Origin: JANNRR01 sp031401675
Lineage (GTDB): Bacteria; Pseudomonadota; Alphaproteobacteria; Rhodobacterales; Rhodobacteraceae
NCBI GenBank assembly: GCA_031401675.1
Contig: JANNRR010000125.1
Coordinates: 1-64,000 of the forward strand
DNA: 64,000 bases
Direction of reading: 5' to 3'
Translations under genes and position numbers: made by a program
Shown here: positions 49,865-58,218 of the stretch, one piece after another
Numbering within the stretch: the stretch's first letter is position 1
Layout: each line of letters opens with the position of its first letter
Notes under the pieces: model-generated
What the model was told of the DNA's origin: nothing
What the model saw: the letters and a program-made list of their open reading frames with translations, nothing else
The model's database searches: none

Positions 49865-50716
49865 TCAAAGCCGGAACGGGTCGGCCTTGGCCAGGCGGTC
49901 CAGAGCCATCAGCGTGTCCAGCAAGCGCGGCATGTCGGCCAGCGCCATCATGTTGGGGCCGTCGGAGGGCGCATTGTCGGGGTCCTGATGGGTTTCGATG
50001 AACAGGCCGGCGATGCCGAGGCTGACGGCGGCGCGGGCCATCACCGGAGCGAACCGGCGGTCGCCGCCCGAAGCGCTGCCGAGACCGCCAGGCTGCTGCA
50101 CCGAATGGGTGGCATCCATGATCACCGGGTAGAGGGTCTGCATCATGATCGGCAGGGCGCGCATGTCGGTGACCAGAGTGTTGTAGCCAAAGCTGCTGCC
50201 GCGTTCGGTCAGGATTATGCGGGTATTGCCGGTCGAGGCGACCTTGGCCGCGACATTTTCCATGTCCCACGGGGCGAGGAACTGGCCTTTCTTGATGTTG
50301 ATGGCGGCGCCGGTGGCCCCGGCGGCCAGCAGGAGGTCGGTCTGGCGGCAGAGGAAGGCGGGGATCTGCAGCACATCGACGACGCCGGCCACTTCGGCGC
50401 AGTGCGCCTGTTCATGCACATCGGTCAGGACCGGCACGCCGAGTGCTGCCTTGACCGCGGCCAGCACCTGCAGCCCGGCCGCCATGCCGAGGCCGCGTTT
50501 GCCGGTCAGCGAAGTGCGGTTGGCCTTGTCATAGCTGGCCTTGAAGATGAACTGCGCCCCGGCGGCGGCGCAGGCGTCGCGCATGCTGCCGGCAATCATC
50601 TGGGCGTGGTCGGCGCTTTCCAGCTGGCACGGGCCGGCGATCAGGGTCAGCGGGCGGTCGTTGCCGACGGTCACGCCGCCAATCGTGACCTCACGCATCA
50701 CCGGCCCGCTGGTCAC
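49865..50716 (-). CDS. kdsA: 3-deoxy-8-phosphooctulonate (Kdo-8-P) synthase
   Basis: The enzyme joins PEP and arabinose-5-phosphate to make Kdo-8-phosphate. The 283-residue barrel has the Cys of the metal-dependent class in TLIAGPCQLES, FKASYDKANRTS, LTDVHEQAHC, and the MDATHSVQQPGG loop. The GTG start (50716) overlaps the stop of the kpsE-like gene, which implies coupling; an internal ATG at 50698 is the alternative. Sitting in a capsule-export operon, it may feed Kdo to a capsule lipid linker as well as LPS. Confidence 0.95.
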   Translation of the reverse strand: MTSGPVMREVTIGGVTVGNDRPLTLIAGPCQLESADHAQMIAGSMRDACAAAGAQFIFKASYDKANRTSLTGKRGLGMAAGLQVLAAVKAALGVPVLTDVHEQAHCAEVAGVVDVLQIPAFLCRQTDLLLAAGATGAAINIKKGQFLAPWDMENVAAKVASTGNTRIILTERGSSFGYNTLVTDMRALPIMMQTLYPVIMDATHSVQQPGGLGSASGGDRRFAPVMARAAVSLGIAGLFIETHQDPDNAPSDGPNMMALADMPRLLDTLMALDRLAKADPFRL

Positions 50717-52512
50717 GCCGAGACCTGTTCACGCAGGATCGAGGCGGTCATCGACAGCATCAGGTAGATGCCGGCAAAGATCATGAAGGCCATGAACGTA
50801 TCCTCGAACGCGCGCGGGTAGGTCGGTTCGTCCGGGGCGACCGGGTTGACGCTGACCGAGAGGTAGCGGACCTGACGATTGGCTTCGACCCGGGCGGTTT
50901 CCATCGATTCCAGGGCCGAGGCCAGCATCAGTTGCCGGGTCTGGACATCGGCCTGCGCGGCAAGAAGCTCGGACTGGATCTGGGCCAGCGACAGGCCCCC
51001 AGCCTCGCCCACCGTCATCTTGGCCCGGGTCGCCGCAATCTGTTCCTCCAGATTGGCGATGCGGTTGCGGACCGGATCGACGCGGGCCTTGCTGGGGTTG
51101 GCGTTGGCAAGGAGTTCGTCCAGCGTCAGTTGTTCCTGGGTCAGTTGCGACTGCAGCGTGCTGATCTGGGTGGCCAGCATCGACAGTTCGACTTCGGAAT
51201 TCAGCACCTTGTAGGTTTCCTGCAGGTCCACCACCTTGCGCTGCGCCGCCAGCATGTTGGCTTCGGCATCGGCAAAGCTTTCGCGGGCACCCTGCATCTG
51301 ATCCTCGCGGACCCGCTGCGTCAGCTGATCGACCTGTTGTTCGGCGTAGGAAATCAGCGCCTTGGAAAAGCTGGCCGACACTTGCGGGTCAAGGGCGATC
51401 ACCTCCATCCGGATGATGCCTTCGGTCGGGTCGAAACCGATCTTGACGTTGCGTTTGTAGAGCCGGTACGCCGCTTCGTCGGTGGCGTCGGCTTCAAGGC
51501 GCTGCAGGGCGTCGACGTCGGCCTGGCTGAAGTGCGCCTTGAAGTCCTGGTCGGCATCCAGCCGCTGCATGGCGTCGCGCGATTCCAGATAGTCCTGCAC
51601 GTTGATCGAGTCGGTAGCGGTGGCGAAGGCGGTGCCGGAAAACAGCCCGCCCATGGCCGAGGCCCCGGGTGCTTCGGCCTGGGTGATCACGAAGGCCGAG
51701 CGGGTGGCATAAAGCGGCGTTGCGATGGTGTAGAAATAGATTGCCGCCAGTACCGTCGGCAGCGCGATGAAGAAAGCGAGGCGGGCGGTGAGCAGCAGCG
51801 ATTTGCGCCGCCGCCGTTTGGCCAGGTCGCGCTGGATCGTCATGATGTCCTGCACCCGGCTGACCTCTGGCCGGACGTCCTTTGACGGCGGCGGGGCCGG
51901 GCGCACGGTCTGGGGCAGGTTGGCAGGGCCGGGTTGCGGCGTGGTCTGCAGCGCGCGGGACGGATCGTCCGGGACCACCAGTTCCAGCATGTTCGAACGC
52001 TGGAACGGATCGATGCCCTGGCGGCGCAACAGCCGGACGGCGTCGAAATCCGAGGTGGCGGGCAGCCCGTATTTCTGGGCCATGCGCCGGGCCATGCGCA
52101 ACTGCCGCCCGGTCAGGCTTTCGCGGCGGATGGCGTCCTGTTCGGCTTCGGCGTCGACATCCTGCGGCGAGGATATGTTGGGGTTTATGGCGGTGGGAAA
52201 GCGGTCGGTGCCAAAGCCGTCATCGGCGGGGTGAAACAATCCCGGGTCGTCGGAGGCGGCGGGCGGCGTGACGGACACAGGATCGGCGCGGGCGCCGCCG
52301 GAGCCCGGCCCGGTCGGATGAGCCTGCTGCCCGGGTGCTGCGGCGACGGGTGCTGTGGGGCCGGTTGCGGTGGGGGCACGCACGGATTGCGACATCCGCA
52401 TGATTTCGATCACCGAGCGTGACGCCGACCCGCCAACCTCGGTCGAGGTCGGGACCGTCAGCGGGGCGGCCCGCCGGATGCGGAACTTCTTAGCCCTGGG
52501 TTTCATAGTCAT
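50713..52512 (-). CDS. Capsule polysaccharide export inner-membrane protein (KpsE/WcbD-like)
   Basis: The 599-residue protein is a polysaccharide co-polymerase/export adaptor. Transmembrane helices lie at about 243-262 (LAFFIALPTVLAAIYFYTIA) and 570-592. Between them is a Wzz-like domain and long coiled coils (VVDLQETYKVLNSEVELSML; VRNRIANLEEQIAATRAKM), with YRLYKRNVKIGFDPTEGIIR of the KpsE family. The first ~240 residues are a Pro/Ala-rich cytoplasmic extension; E. coli KpsE (about 380 residues) has nothing comparable. It overlaps kpsT by 23 bases and kdsA by 4. Confidence 0.9.
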   Translation of the reverse strand: MTMKPRAKKFRIRRAAPLTVPTSTEVGGSASRSVIEIMRMSQSVRAPTATGPTAPVAAAPGQQAHPTGPGSGGARADPVSVTPPAASDDPGLFHPADDGFGTDRFPTAINPNISSPQDVDAEAEQDAIRRESLTGRQLRMARRMAQKYGLPATSDFDAVRLLRRQGIDPFQRSNMLELVVPDDPSRALQTTPQPGPANLPQTVRPAPPPSKDVRPEVSRVQDIMTIQRDLAKRRRRKSLLLTARLAFFIALPTVLAAIYFYTIATPLYATRSAFVITQAEAPGASAMGGLFSGTAFATATDSINVQDYLESRDAMQRLDADQDFKAHFSQADVDALQRLEADATDEAAYRLYKRNVKIGFDPTEGIIRMEVIALDPQVSASFSKALISYAEQQVDQLTQRVREDQMQGARESFADAEANMLAAQRKVVDLQETYKVLNSEVELSMLATQISTLQSQLTQEQLTLDELLANANPSKARVDPVRNRIANLEEQIAATRAKMTVGEAGGLSLAQIQSELLAAQADVQTRQLMLASALESMETARVEANRQVRYLSVSVNPVAPDEPTYPRAFEDTFMAFMIFAGIYLMLSMTASILREQVSA

Positions 52513-53158
52513 AAAGGCGCTTCGCTTCTTCCAAGGTGTCGAACATGTGCAACTGGCCGTTCAGGAGCACGGCGGCCGAACGGCAGAATTTCTCGAGCGT
52601 GGCGGCCTGATGCGACACCACGATCACGGTGGCGTTCTTCAGCCGGTCCTTCAACATCGAGCCCGCCTTGCGGTTGAACTCGACATCGGTGGTGGCGGGC
52701 ATGCCTTCGTCGATCAGGTAGATGTCGAACTCCAGCGCCAGCATCAGCGCAAAGGAAAACCGCGCCTTCATGCCCTGGCTGTAGGTGCCGAGCGGCATGT
52801 CGAAATACTCCTCGATGCCGCAGAGCCAGCGGCAGAACGCCTCGACATAGTCGGGATCAAGTCCGTAGAGGCGGGCGATGTAGCGGGCATTTTCGGTGGC
52901 TGTGTGTTTGGAGACGACGCCGCCCATGAAGCCGAGCGGGAAAGAGATGCGGCAGCCCCGCCGGATCTCGCCCTCATCCGGTTTTTCCAGACCGGCCATC
53001 ATGTTGATGACGGTGGTCTTGCCGGTGCCGTTCGGGGCCAGGATGCCGAGGGAATTGCCGAGTTCCACGCGGAACGACGCCCGATCGAGGATGATCTTGC
53101 GTTGCTTGCCCGTCCAGAAGGACTTGCTGACGTTACTGAACTCGAGCATCACGACCAA
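52490..53158 (-). CDS. kpsT: Capsule polysaccharide ABC transporter ATP-binding protein
   Basis: The 222-residue ATPase is of the ABC-2 polysaccharide-export type. It has Walker A LGILAPNGTGKTTVINMM, the KpsT-like RRGCRISFPLGFMGG, the signature YSQGMKARFSFALML and Walker B DIYLIDEGMPA. It should power export of a group 2/3-type capsule through a KpsM permease, which is absent from the window. The start is ATG 53149 or GTG 53158. It is the first gene of the kpsT-kpsE-kdsA unit. Confidence 0.93.
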   Translation of the reverse strand: MVVMLEFSNVSKSFWTGKQRKIILDRASFRVELGNSLGILAPNGTGKTTVINMMAGLEKPDEGEIRRGCRISFPLGFMGGVVSKHTATENARYIARLYGLDPDYVEAFCRWLCGIEEYFDMPLGTYSQGMKARFSFALMLALEFDIYLIDEGMPATTDVEFNRKAGSMLKDRLKNATVIVVSHQAATLEKFCRSAAVLLNGQLHMFDTLEEAKRLYDYETQG

Positions 53159-53336
53159 CCGGCACTGCTTGCCTGTACCCGTCTGTACGGGATTATTATT
53201 AACGACAGTTGTTAGACCGTCTTTCTGGCGGCATTATGTCGGATTGCGCGGGGGATTTACAACGCTGATCGCGCCGGGGCGGTGATTTTTCGGTGAAGAT
53301 GCACCGATATCGCGCGGGATCGCGGCTTGACGCGGC

Positions 53337-54605
53337 TTAACGCGGCTGCCGGGCCCAGCGGCCAAGGCGCAGAACGCGGGCGGCCAAGAGGCCTGCGGGT
53401 GCGGTGAACAGGCTGAAGACGATGCCAAGCCGCGCCGCTTCCTGCACCGCGCCGCCGGGCAGGGCAGCGCTGGTCATCAAGAGCGGTACGCAGAAGCCGG
53501 TGCCGGTGATGATGCCGACGACGGCCAGATCGGCACGGCTGATGCCCTTTGGCAGGCCAAGACCGCTGAGCCGCGCCGCCAGCAGGCCGCCGGCAAGGAC
53601 ACCCAGCGGCTTGCCAAGGGTCAGGGCAAAGAACACGACGGTGGTGGCGGGCAGGAAGGCATCAGTGACGGCGCCGCCGTTCAGCAGGCCGAACAGAAAC
53701 AGCGTGCCGGCGACCGGAATGGTCAGCAAGTGCGCGATGCGGTTCAGCATGTCGTTCAGGTATTCCTCGACTTCGGCAAAGAAGCCGAAGGCCCGGTCGG
53801 AATGCGGAATTGCGGGGATGACCGGCAACAGACCGAGGGCCGGGTGCAGGCCGGCCTCCTGAAACCCGAACCAGCTGGCGAGGCCCGCAACCAGCCAGGG
53901 GGCGACGCCGGCCCGGCGGACCAGACGGGAAAACGGCCGCGCCGGATTGGCATTGTCGAACCGGCGCGGGCTCCAGACGCAGAGGCCGTAGGCCAGTCCG
54001 ACCGCCGCCGCCGGCAGAATGAGCCAGAGCGGTTTCAGATCGCCAAGCGGGTTGACCAGGCCGAGGATCAGCAGGGTGCCGAGATCGCCGACAATTGCCA
54101 GCAGCATCAGGAACCGCAGCGCCGGATGTGTCGGGCCGAACACGGCGCGGCCGACGACATAGGCCAGCACCAGGTCGGTCGCCGCCGGGATTGCCCAGCC
54201 ACCGCGCAGATCGACCCATTCGGCGTTGCGGGTGGTGGCGGCAATGGCCAGATAGATCAGCATCGGCAGGACCATGCTGCCAAGGGCTGCGGCCAGCGGC
54301 ACGATGGCGTGTTCGCCGCGCAGCGCCCCGCCACGTTGCGCCAGGTCCTCCCACAACTCCTTGCCCGCCAACAGGAAGAACAGCGCCATCAGCACGGTGT
54401 TGACCAGATAGTGCAGCGTCAGGGTGCGGTGGCCGAGCCCGGTGGCGTCGGGGTTGGGATAGCCGATCGGAAAGCCGTCGATCAGCCGCCATTCGATCAG
54501 GTCGAGGTAGGAAAACGGCGCGATGTTGGCCCAGACCAGTCCGACCAGGGCACCCGCCAGCAGGCAGAGCGCGAATGTGGTCATGAAATGCGAGACGCGG
54601 TACAC
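53337..54605 (-). CDS. NhaA-like Na+/H+ antiporter
   Basis: The product (422 residues from GTG 54605) has about 12 membrane segments and the NhaA landmarks HYLVNTVLMALFFLLAGKEL, WAIPAATDLVLAY (equivalent of Asp133) and LGKPLGVLAGGLL (equivalent of Lys300). The cation site that reads IDDLG in E. coli NhaA reads IVGDLGTLLIL here, so the first of the two Asp (163) is Gly and only the Asp164 equivalent remains. Transport properties may therefore differ. A GGGGATC lies upstream of the GTG; ATG 54584 is the alternative start. Confidence 0.85.
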   Translation of the reverse strand: MYRVSHFMTTFALCLLAGALVGLVWANIAPFSYLDLIEWRLIDGFPIGYPNPDATGLGHRTLTLHYLVNTVLMALFFLLAGKELWEDLAQRGGALRGEHAIVPLAAALGSMVLPMLIYLAIAATTRNAEWVDLRGGWAIPAATDLVLAYVVGRAVFGPTHPALRFLMLLAIVGDLGTLLILGLVNPLGDLKPLWLILPAAAVGLAYGLCVWSPRRFDNANPARPFSRLVRRAGVAPWLVAGLASWFGFQEAGLHPALGLLPVIPAIPHSDRAFGFFAEVEEYLNDMLNRIAHLLTIPVAGTLFLFGLLNGGAVTDAFLPATTVVFFALTLGKPLGVLAGGLLAARLSGLGLPKGISRADLAVVGIITGTGFCVPLLMTSAALPGGAVQEAARLGIVFSLFTAPAGLLAARVLRLGRWARQPR

Positions 54606-54738
54606 GCTGGTCTGATCCCCGGGGGTCTGGGCGGGGCATAGTCGATAGGCCGGGCGCTGGCAATCGGGCGGTGGCTCGGCGGAGGATCGGGGAGGCCGGG
54701 CGGGCGGATCGCGTGTACACCGGGGTGGGGCGGATACG

Positions 54739-54778
54739 GCGGGGCCTGTCTCCGGCGGGGGTCCTTGTGGAAAAAGGG
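54739..54778 (+). repeat. Dispersed intergenic element, copy 6 (degenerate)
   Basis: GGGGCCTGTCTCCGGCGG followed by GGGTCCTTGTGGAAAAAGGG is a decayed relative of the clean copies; GGATATTT has become GGGTCCTT. Confidence 0.4.
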
Positions 54779-54844
54779 CGCATGATGAGGCGGGGGGGTG
54801 GCCGAGGAAGAACGCGCGAACCGGGGCTGGGCGGGTGTGGTGGA

Positions 54845-54883
54845 GGGGCCGGCCTCCGGCGGGGATGTTTGAAGAACAAAGAA
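54845..54883 (+). repeat. Dispersed intergenic element, copy 7
   Basis: GGGGCCGGCCTCCGGCG is followed by GGGATGTTTGAAGAACAAAG, one base away from the GGATATTT core. Confidence 0.55.
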
Positions 54884-55066
54884 GTGCGGGGGGCGGGGCG
54901 GGGCGGGTGTGTGATTGGCGATTTCCGGATTTAGCGCCTGTGCCGGGCGGACCGCGCACCTATGAGGGTGCGAGGCTTATTGCAGCAGGGTTAAGGGCCC
55001 CTGGCAGTCACGCTTGAGGATATGGGAAGTGCACGGGGATCGGTGGGGTTGGCGGCCGGTGGAAGG

Positions 55067-55213
55067 GCGGGATTGGCGTCGGAGATCGCCGGATGCCGGT
55101 GTTGTGCCGAGCGGTTCGCGGTGACGGCAACGGCGCATGAACCGCGCCCGGTGGCGTGGTTCCGGCCGGGCGCGCGGATCCTGCTGGCAGGGCAGGCGCC
55201 GGGGGTGCGGGTG
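55067..55213 (+). pseudogene. Truncated tandem copy of the uracil-DNA glycosylase 5' end
   Basis: About 147 bases here are roughly 88 percent identical by eye to 55311-55459, 244 bases downstream. The copy encodes ASEIAGCRCCAERFAVTATA, then PRPVAWFRPGARILLAGQAP, and breaks off after VRVP. The spacing of 244 is not a multiple of three, so the copy is out of frame with the intact gene. Confidence 0.75.
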
Positions 55214-55268
55214 CCGGGCGGGTTTGGCGGGGGTGACGGCCCCAGGCCGCGGTGCTTGGGGAACACGG

Positions 55269-55907
55269 ATGCGCATGCGGGGAGGGGTGGAGTTGGGGTC
55301 GGACAGCGGGGCGGGATTGACGTCGGAGATCGCCGGATGCCGGATTTGTGCCGACCGGTTCGCGGCAACGGCCACGGCGCATGTGCCGCGCCCGGTGGTG
55401 TGGTTCCGGCCGGGTGCGCGGATACTGCTGGCGGGGCAGGCGCCGGGGATGCGGGTGCATCTGGCGGGTGTGCCGTTTCAGGACGCTTCGGGCGATCGAT
55501 TGCGCGACTGGATGGGAGTGAGTGCGGCGGAGTTCTATGATCTGGACCGGGTGGCGGTGGTGCCGATTGCCTTTTGTTTTCCGGGTTACGATGCGCGCGG
55601 GGCCGACCTGCCGCCGCCGCCGATCTGTGCCGCCACCTGGCACCACCGGGTGATGGCGGGGTTTGCCGGGTTGCGGCTGCGGCTCTTGATCGGAGGCGCG
55701 GCGCAACGCTGGCATCTGGGTCGCGATGCGGCGGCAGCCGGGGTGACGGGATCGGTTGCCGGCTGGCGGGCGCATGCGCCGGCGGTGTTTCCCTTGCCGC
55801 ATCCGTCGTGGAGGAATACGGCTTGGTTGCAGCGCAATCCATGGTTCGAGGCGGACCTGTTGCCGGCGCTGCGGGCCCGGGTGCGGGCCGTCCTGCAAGA
55901 GGAGTGA
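55269..55907 (+). CDS. Uracil-DNA glycosylase family protein
   Basis: The 212-residue product belongs to the COG1573-type glycosylases that remove uracil or related lesions. It shows a CRICADRF pair of Cys near residue 25, the GQAPG motif in ARILLAGQAPGMRVH, GVPFQDASGDRLRDWMGV and the C-terminal LPHPSWRNTAWLQRNPWFE. Only part of a four-Cys Fe-S site is evident. ATG 55269 follows TTGGGGAA. It ends 3 bases before the SseB gene, so the two are probably co-transcribed. Confidence 0.88.
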   Translation: MRMRGGVELGSDSGAGLTSEIAGCRICADRFAATATAHVPRPVVWFRPGARILLAGQAPGMRVHLAGVPFQDASGDRLRDWMGVSAAEFYDLDRVAVVPIAFCFPGYDARGADLPPPPICAATWHHRVMAGFAGLRLRLLIGGAAQRWHLGRDAAAAGVTGSVAGWRAHAPAVFPLPHPSWRNTAWLQRNPWFEADLLPALRARVRAVLQEE

Positions 55908-55910
55908 AAG

Positions 55911-56753
55911 ATGACCCCGCTGGACCAGGCTTTTGCCGCGATGCAGGCCGACCCCGAAGACGATGCGGCGCGGCTGCGCTATTACGACCGGCTGGCGGAC
56001 ACCGACCTGTTCCTGCTGCTGTCGGAGGAGGCCGGGCCGCGCAGCGTCACGCCGCAGGTGTTCGATCTGGAGGGCGGGCGGTTTGTGCTGGTGTTCGAGG
56101 GCGACGAGCGGCTGGCCGGGTTTGTCGGGGCGGCGTCGCCCTATGCCGCGCTGCCCGGGCGGGTGATTGCGGGCTTGTTGCAGGGACGCGGGATCGGCAT
56201 GGGGATCAATCTGGAAGGCAGCAGCAGCCTGCTGATGCCCGCCGAAGCGGTGACCTGGCTGGCCGAGGTTCTGGCCCGGGTGCCCGATGAGGTCGAGGCG
56301 CTACCCGAGCAGGTGCGGGCACTGGCCGGGTCCATCCCCGACATGGTCATTGCAGCGCTGACCGAGAAGCTGGCGCACCGGGCCGGGCTGGCGCAGGCGG
56401 CGCTGTTGGTGGCGGTGGACTATGCCGGCGGGCGGCCTGGGCACATGCTGGCCTTTGTCGGGACCCGCCCCGGGGCCCGGGCGGCGCTAGCCAAGGCGGT
56501 CGGCGAAGCGCTGACCTTTTCGGGGGTGGACGCGGGCGAGATCGATGTGGGGTTTGTCGCCGAGAGTGACGCGATCCTGCCGGCGCTGCTGCGGCATGGG
56601 CTGGCATTCGAAATGGCCAGAGACGCTGCCAATGACATGGCCGGAGACACGGCCAGTGACACTGCCGGAAAGTCCGCCGGTACGTCGGCAATCGAGCCGG
56701 CGGCGCGCCCTGCCCCCGGTACCGACCCGGAAAAGCCGCCGATCCTGCGGTAG
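55911..56753 (+). CDS. SseB family protein
   Basis: The 280-residue product has an N-terminal SseB domain (LDQAFAAMQADPEDDAARLR; YDRLADTDLFLLLSEE; GRFVLVFEGDERLAGFVG) of unknown biochemical role, and a C-terminal half with DVGFVAESDAILPALLRHGL. The last 45 residues are a low-complexity Asp/Ala/Thr/Pro tail. It follows the glycosylase gene at once. The family is named from E. coli SseB, which influences serine sensitivity; the function here is unknown. Confidence 0.87.
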   Translation: MTPLDQAFAAMQADPEDDAARLRYYDRLADTDLFLLLSEEAGPRSVTPQVFDLEGGRFVLVFEGDERLAGFVGAASPYAALPGRVIAGLLQGRGIGMGINLEGSSSLLMPAEAVTWLAEVLARVPDEVEALPEQVRALAGSIPDMVIAALTEKLAHRAGLAQAALLVAVDYAGGRPGHMLAFVGTRPGARAALAKAVGEALTFSGVDAGEIDVGFVAESDAILPALLRHGLAFEMARDAANDMAGDTASDTAGKSAGTSAIEPAARPAPGTDPEKPPILR

Positions 56754-56825
56754 GGAATGGTGGGGTATTTAGATACCTAAATCGTAAGTGCCTGTTTTTC
56801 TGCGGGAATAGGCCGTGTTTTGCGC

Positions 56826-56853
56826 TTGACTGCGGCGCCGGTTCGCTTAGAAA
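56826..56853 (+). promoter_or_regulatory. Sigma-70-like promoter of rplM-rpsI
   Basis: TTGACT (56826-56831), a 16-base spacer and TAGAAA (56848-56853) lie about 60 bases before the rplM start. An AT-rich pair of overlapping dyads (GGTAT/ATACC and ATTTAG/CTAAAT, 56764-56782) precedes it and may end the upstream transcript. Confidence 0.55.
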
Positions 56854-56915
56854 GCGCCATCCGGCAGTCAGGGGTTGCGCCCCGAGCCGCCATCTGTCTG
56901 ACAATAGGGCATCCG

Positions 56916-57380
56916 ATGAAAACCTTTACCGCGACTCCGGCGGACATCGACAAGAAATGGATCCTGATCGACGCCGAAGGCGTGGTTCTGGGCCGTCTTG
57001 CCTCGATCGTCGCCATGCGCCTGCGTGGCAAGCACAAACCGTCGTTCACACCGCACATGGACATGGGCGACAATGTCATCATCGTCAACGCCGAAAAGGT
57101 GCAGATGACCGGCAAGAAGCGCACCGACAAGCGCTATTACTGGCACACCGGCCATCCCGGCGGCATCAAGTTCCGCACCGCCGAGCAGGTGCTGGAGGGT
57201 GCGCACCCCGAGCGCGTGGTGGAAAAGGCGGTGCAGCGCATGCTGCCGGGCGGCAAGCTGAGCCGCCAGCAGATGACCAACCTGCGCATCTACGCCGGGG
57301 CCGCACACCCGCACGAGGCGCAGCAGCCCGACGTGCTGGACGTGAAGCCGCTGAACCCGAAAAACACCCGGAGCGCATGA
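56916..57380 (+). CDS. rplM: 50S ribosomal protein L13
   Basis: L13 is an early-assembling large-subunit protein. The 154-residue product has the full family sequence: KKWILIDAEGVVLGRLASIV, GDNVIIVNAEKVQMTGKK, YYWHTGHPGGIKF and RMLPGGKLSRQQMTNLRIYAG. ATG 56916 gives the usual alphaproteobacterial length. It is coupled to rpsI, whose ATG overlaps its stop, the standard rplM-rpsI order. Confidence 0.98.
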   Translation: MKTFTATPADIDKKWILIDAEGVVLGRLASIVAMRLRGKHKPSFTPHMDMGDNVIIVNAEKVQMTGKKRTDKRYYWHTGHPGGIKFRTAEQVLEGAHPERVVEKAVQRMLPGGKLSRQQMTNLRIYAGAAHPHEAQQPDVLDVKPLNPKNTRSA

Positions 57381-57877
57381 GCATGGACGAAATCAAATCG
57401 CTTGACGCGCTGAAATCGGCCGTATCCGGCACACCGGCCGCGGCGCCGGTTGTGGTGGCCATGGCCCCGCGCACCCCGATGCGCGATGCGCTCGGCCGCT
57501 CCTACGCCACCGGCAAGCGCAAGGACGCGGTGGCCCGGGTCTGGATCAAGCCGGGGTCCGGCAAGGTCGTGATCAATGGCAAGGACATGAAGGCGTATTT
57601 TGCCCGTCCGGTGCTGCAGATGATCCTGCGCCAGCCGTTCACGGTGGCCGGTGTCGATGGCCAGTTCGACGTGATGGCGACGGTGGCCGGCGGCGGATTG
57701 TCCGGTCAGGCCGGGGCGGTCAAGCACGGCATCTCGAAAGCGCTGCAGCTTTATGAGCCGTCTTTGCGCGGGGCGTTGAAGGCGGCAGGCTTCCTGACCC
57801 GCGACAGCCGCGTGGTCGAGCGCAAGAAATACGGCCGCCGCAAGGCCCGCCGCAGCTTCCAGTTCAGCAAGCGCTGA
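57377..57877 (+). CDS. rpsI: 30S ribosomal protein S9
   Basis: The 166-residue product ends in the S9 core: SYATGKRKDAVARVWIKPGS, VINGKDMKAYFARPVLQMIL, GGGLSGQAGAVKHGISKAL and the basic tail KKYGRRKARRSFQFSKR that reaches the P-site tRNA. The first ~38 residues are an alphaproteobacterial extension. The ATG at 57377 overlaps the rplM stop (ATGA); a second ATG at 57383 is possible. A strong terminator follows. Confidence 0.98.
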   Translation: MSMDEIKSLDALKSAVSGTPAAAPVVVAMAPRTPMRDALGRSYATGKRKDAVARVWIKPGSGKVVINGKDMKAYFARPVLQMILRQPFTVAGVDGQFDVMATVAGGGLSGQAGAVKHGISKALQLYEPSLRGALKAAGFLTRDSRVVERKKYGRRKARRSFQFSKR

Positions 57878-57898
57878 TTCCGTCCTGCAGATGCGAAG

Positions 57899-57927
57899 GG
57901 GCCCGCCGTTGTGCGGGCCCTTTTTGT
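57899..57927 (+). terminator. Intrinsic terminator of rplM-rpsI
   Basis: GGGCCCGC (57899-57906) pairs with GCGGGCCC (57913-57920) across CGTTGT and is followed by TTTTTGTTTG. It lies 21 bases after the rpsI stop. Confidence 0.9.
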
Positions 57928-57980
57928 TTGTCGCGTGGTGGCCGACTTTTCCGGCACTGCCGATCGGCGGCGATGCCAGC

Positions 57981-58179
57981 GCGAGATGAGATCAGATAGA
58001 ATCGTCCGCTTGCTGTTTCGGGGCAGGTGGGGGTTTTGCCCCCCGCGTCCACCGGCACTCGGACCGGTGGCGCACCGATGGACGCATCCCGCAGGATATT
58101 TGCAACAGAGTGAAGTGCAATTTGAATCAATCTGCGCGGAGCGGGTCAGGTTGGGTGGTCCTGCCAAACCTCATCCCGC
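57981..58179 (+). repeat. Long dispersed repeat, copy B (about 199 bp)
   Basis: It shares with 36621-36782 the blocks GCGAGATGAGATCA, GGTGGGGGTTTTGC, AGGATATTTG, AGTGAAG, CAATTTGAATCAA, GGAGCGGGTC and CCTCATCCCGC in the same order. About 35 extra bases in the middle include an ACCGG/CCGGT pair. It fills the space between the rpsI terminator and the DUF1330 gene. Confidence 0.8.
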
Positions 58180-58218
58180 ACTATGTTCGGTGTCGTGGCA
58201 ACAGCGAAGGAAAGCGGC

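Larger units (their letters stand above)
54606..55268. other. Gene-poor region with degenerate repeats and a truncated gene copy
   Basis: These 663 bases contain two degenerate copies of the dispersed element (54739-54778 and 54845-54883) and a partial, out-of-frame copy of the 5' end of the uracil-DNA glycosylase gene (about 55067-55213). No intact gene is supported. The promoters of nhaA and of the glycosylase gene must lie here. Confidence 0.6.

Noticed and set aside
57751..58167. Leftward 138-residue open frame over the rpsI terminator region
   Set aside because: It translates repeat copy B and the antisense of rpsI; resemblance to the frame at 36477 reflects the shared repeat, not a protein family.
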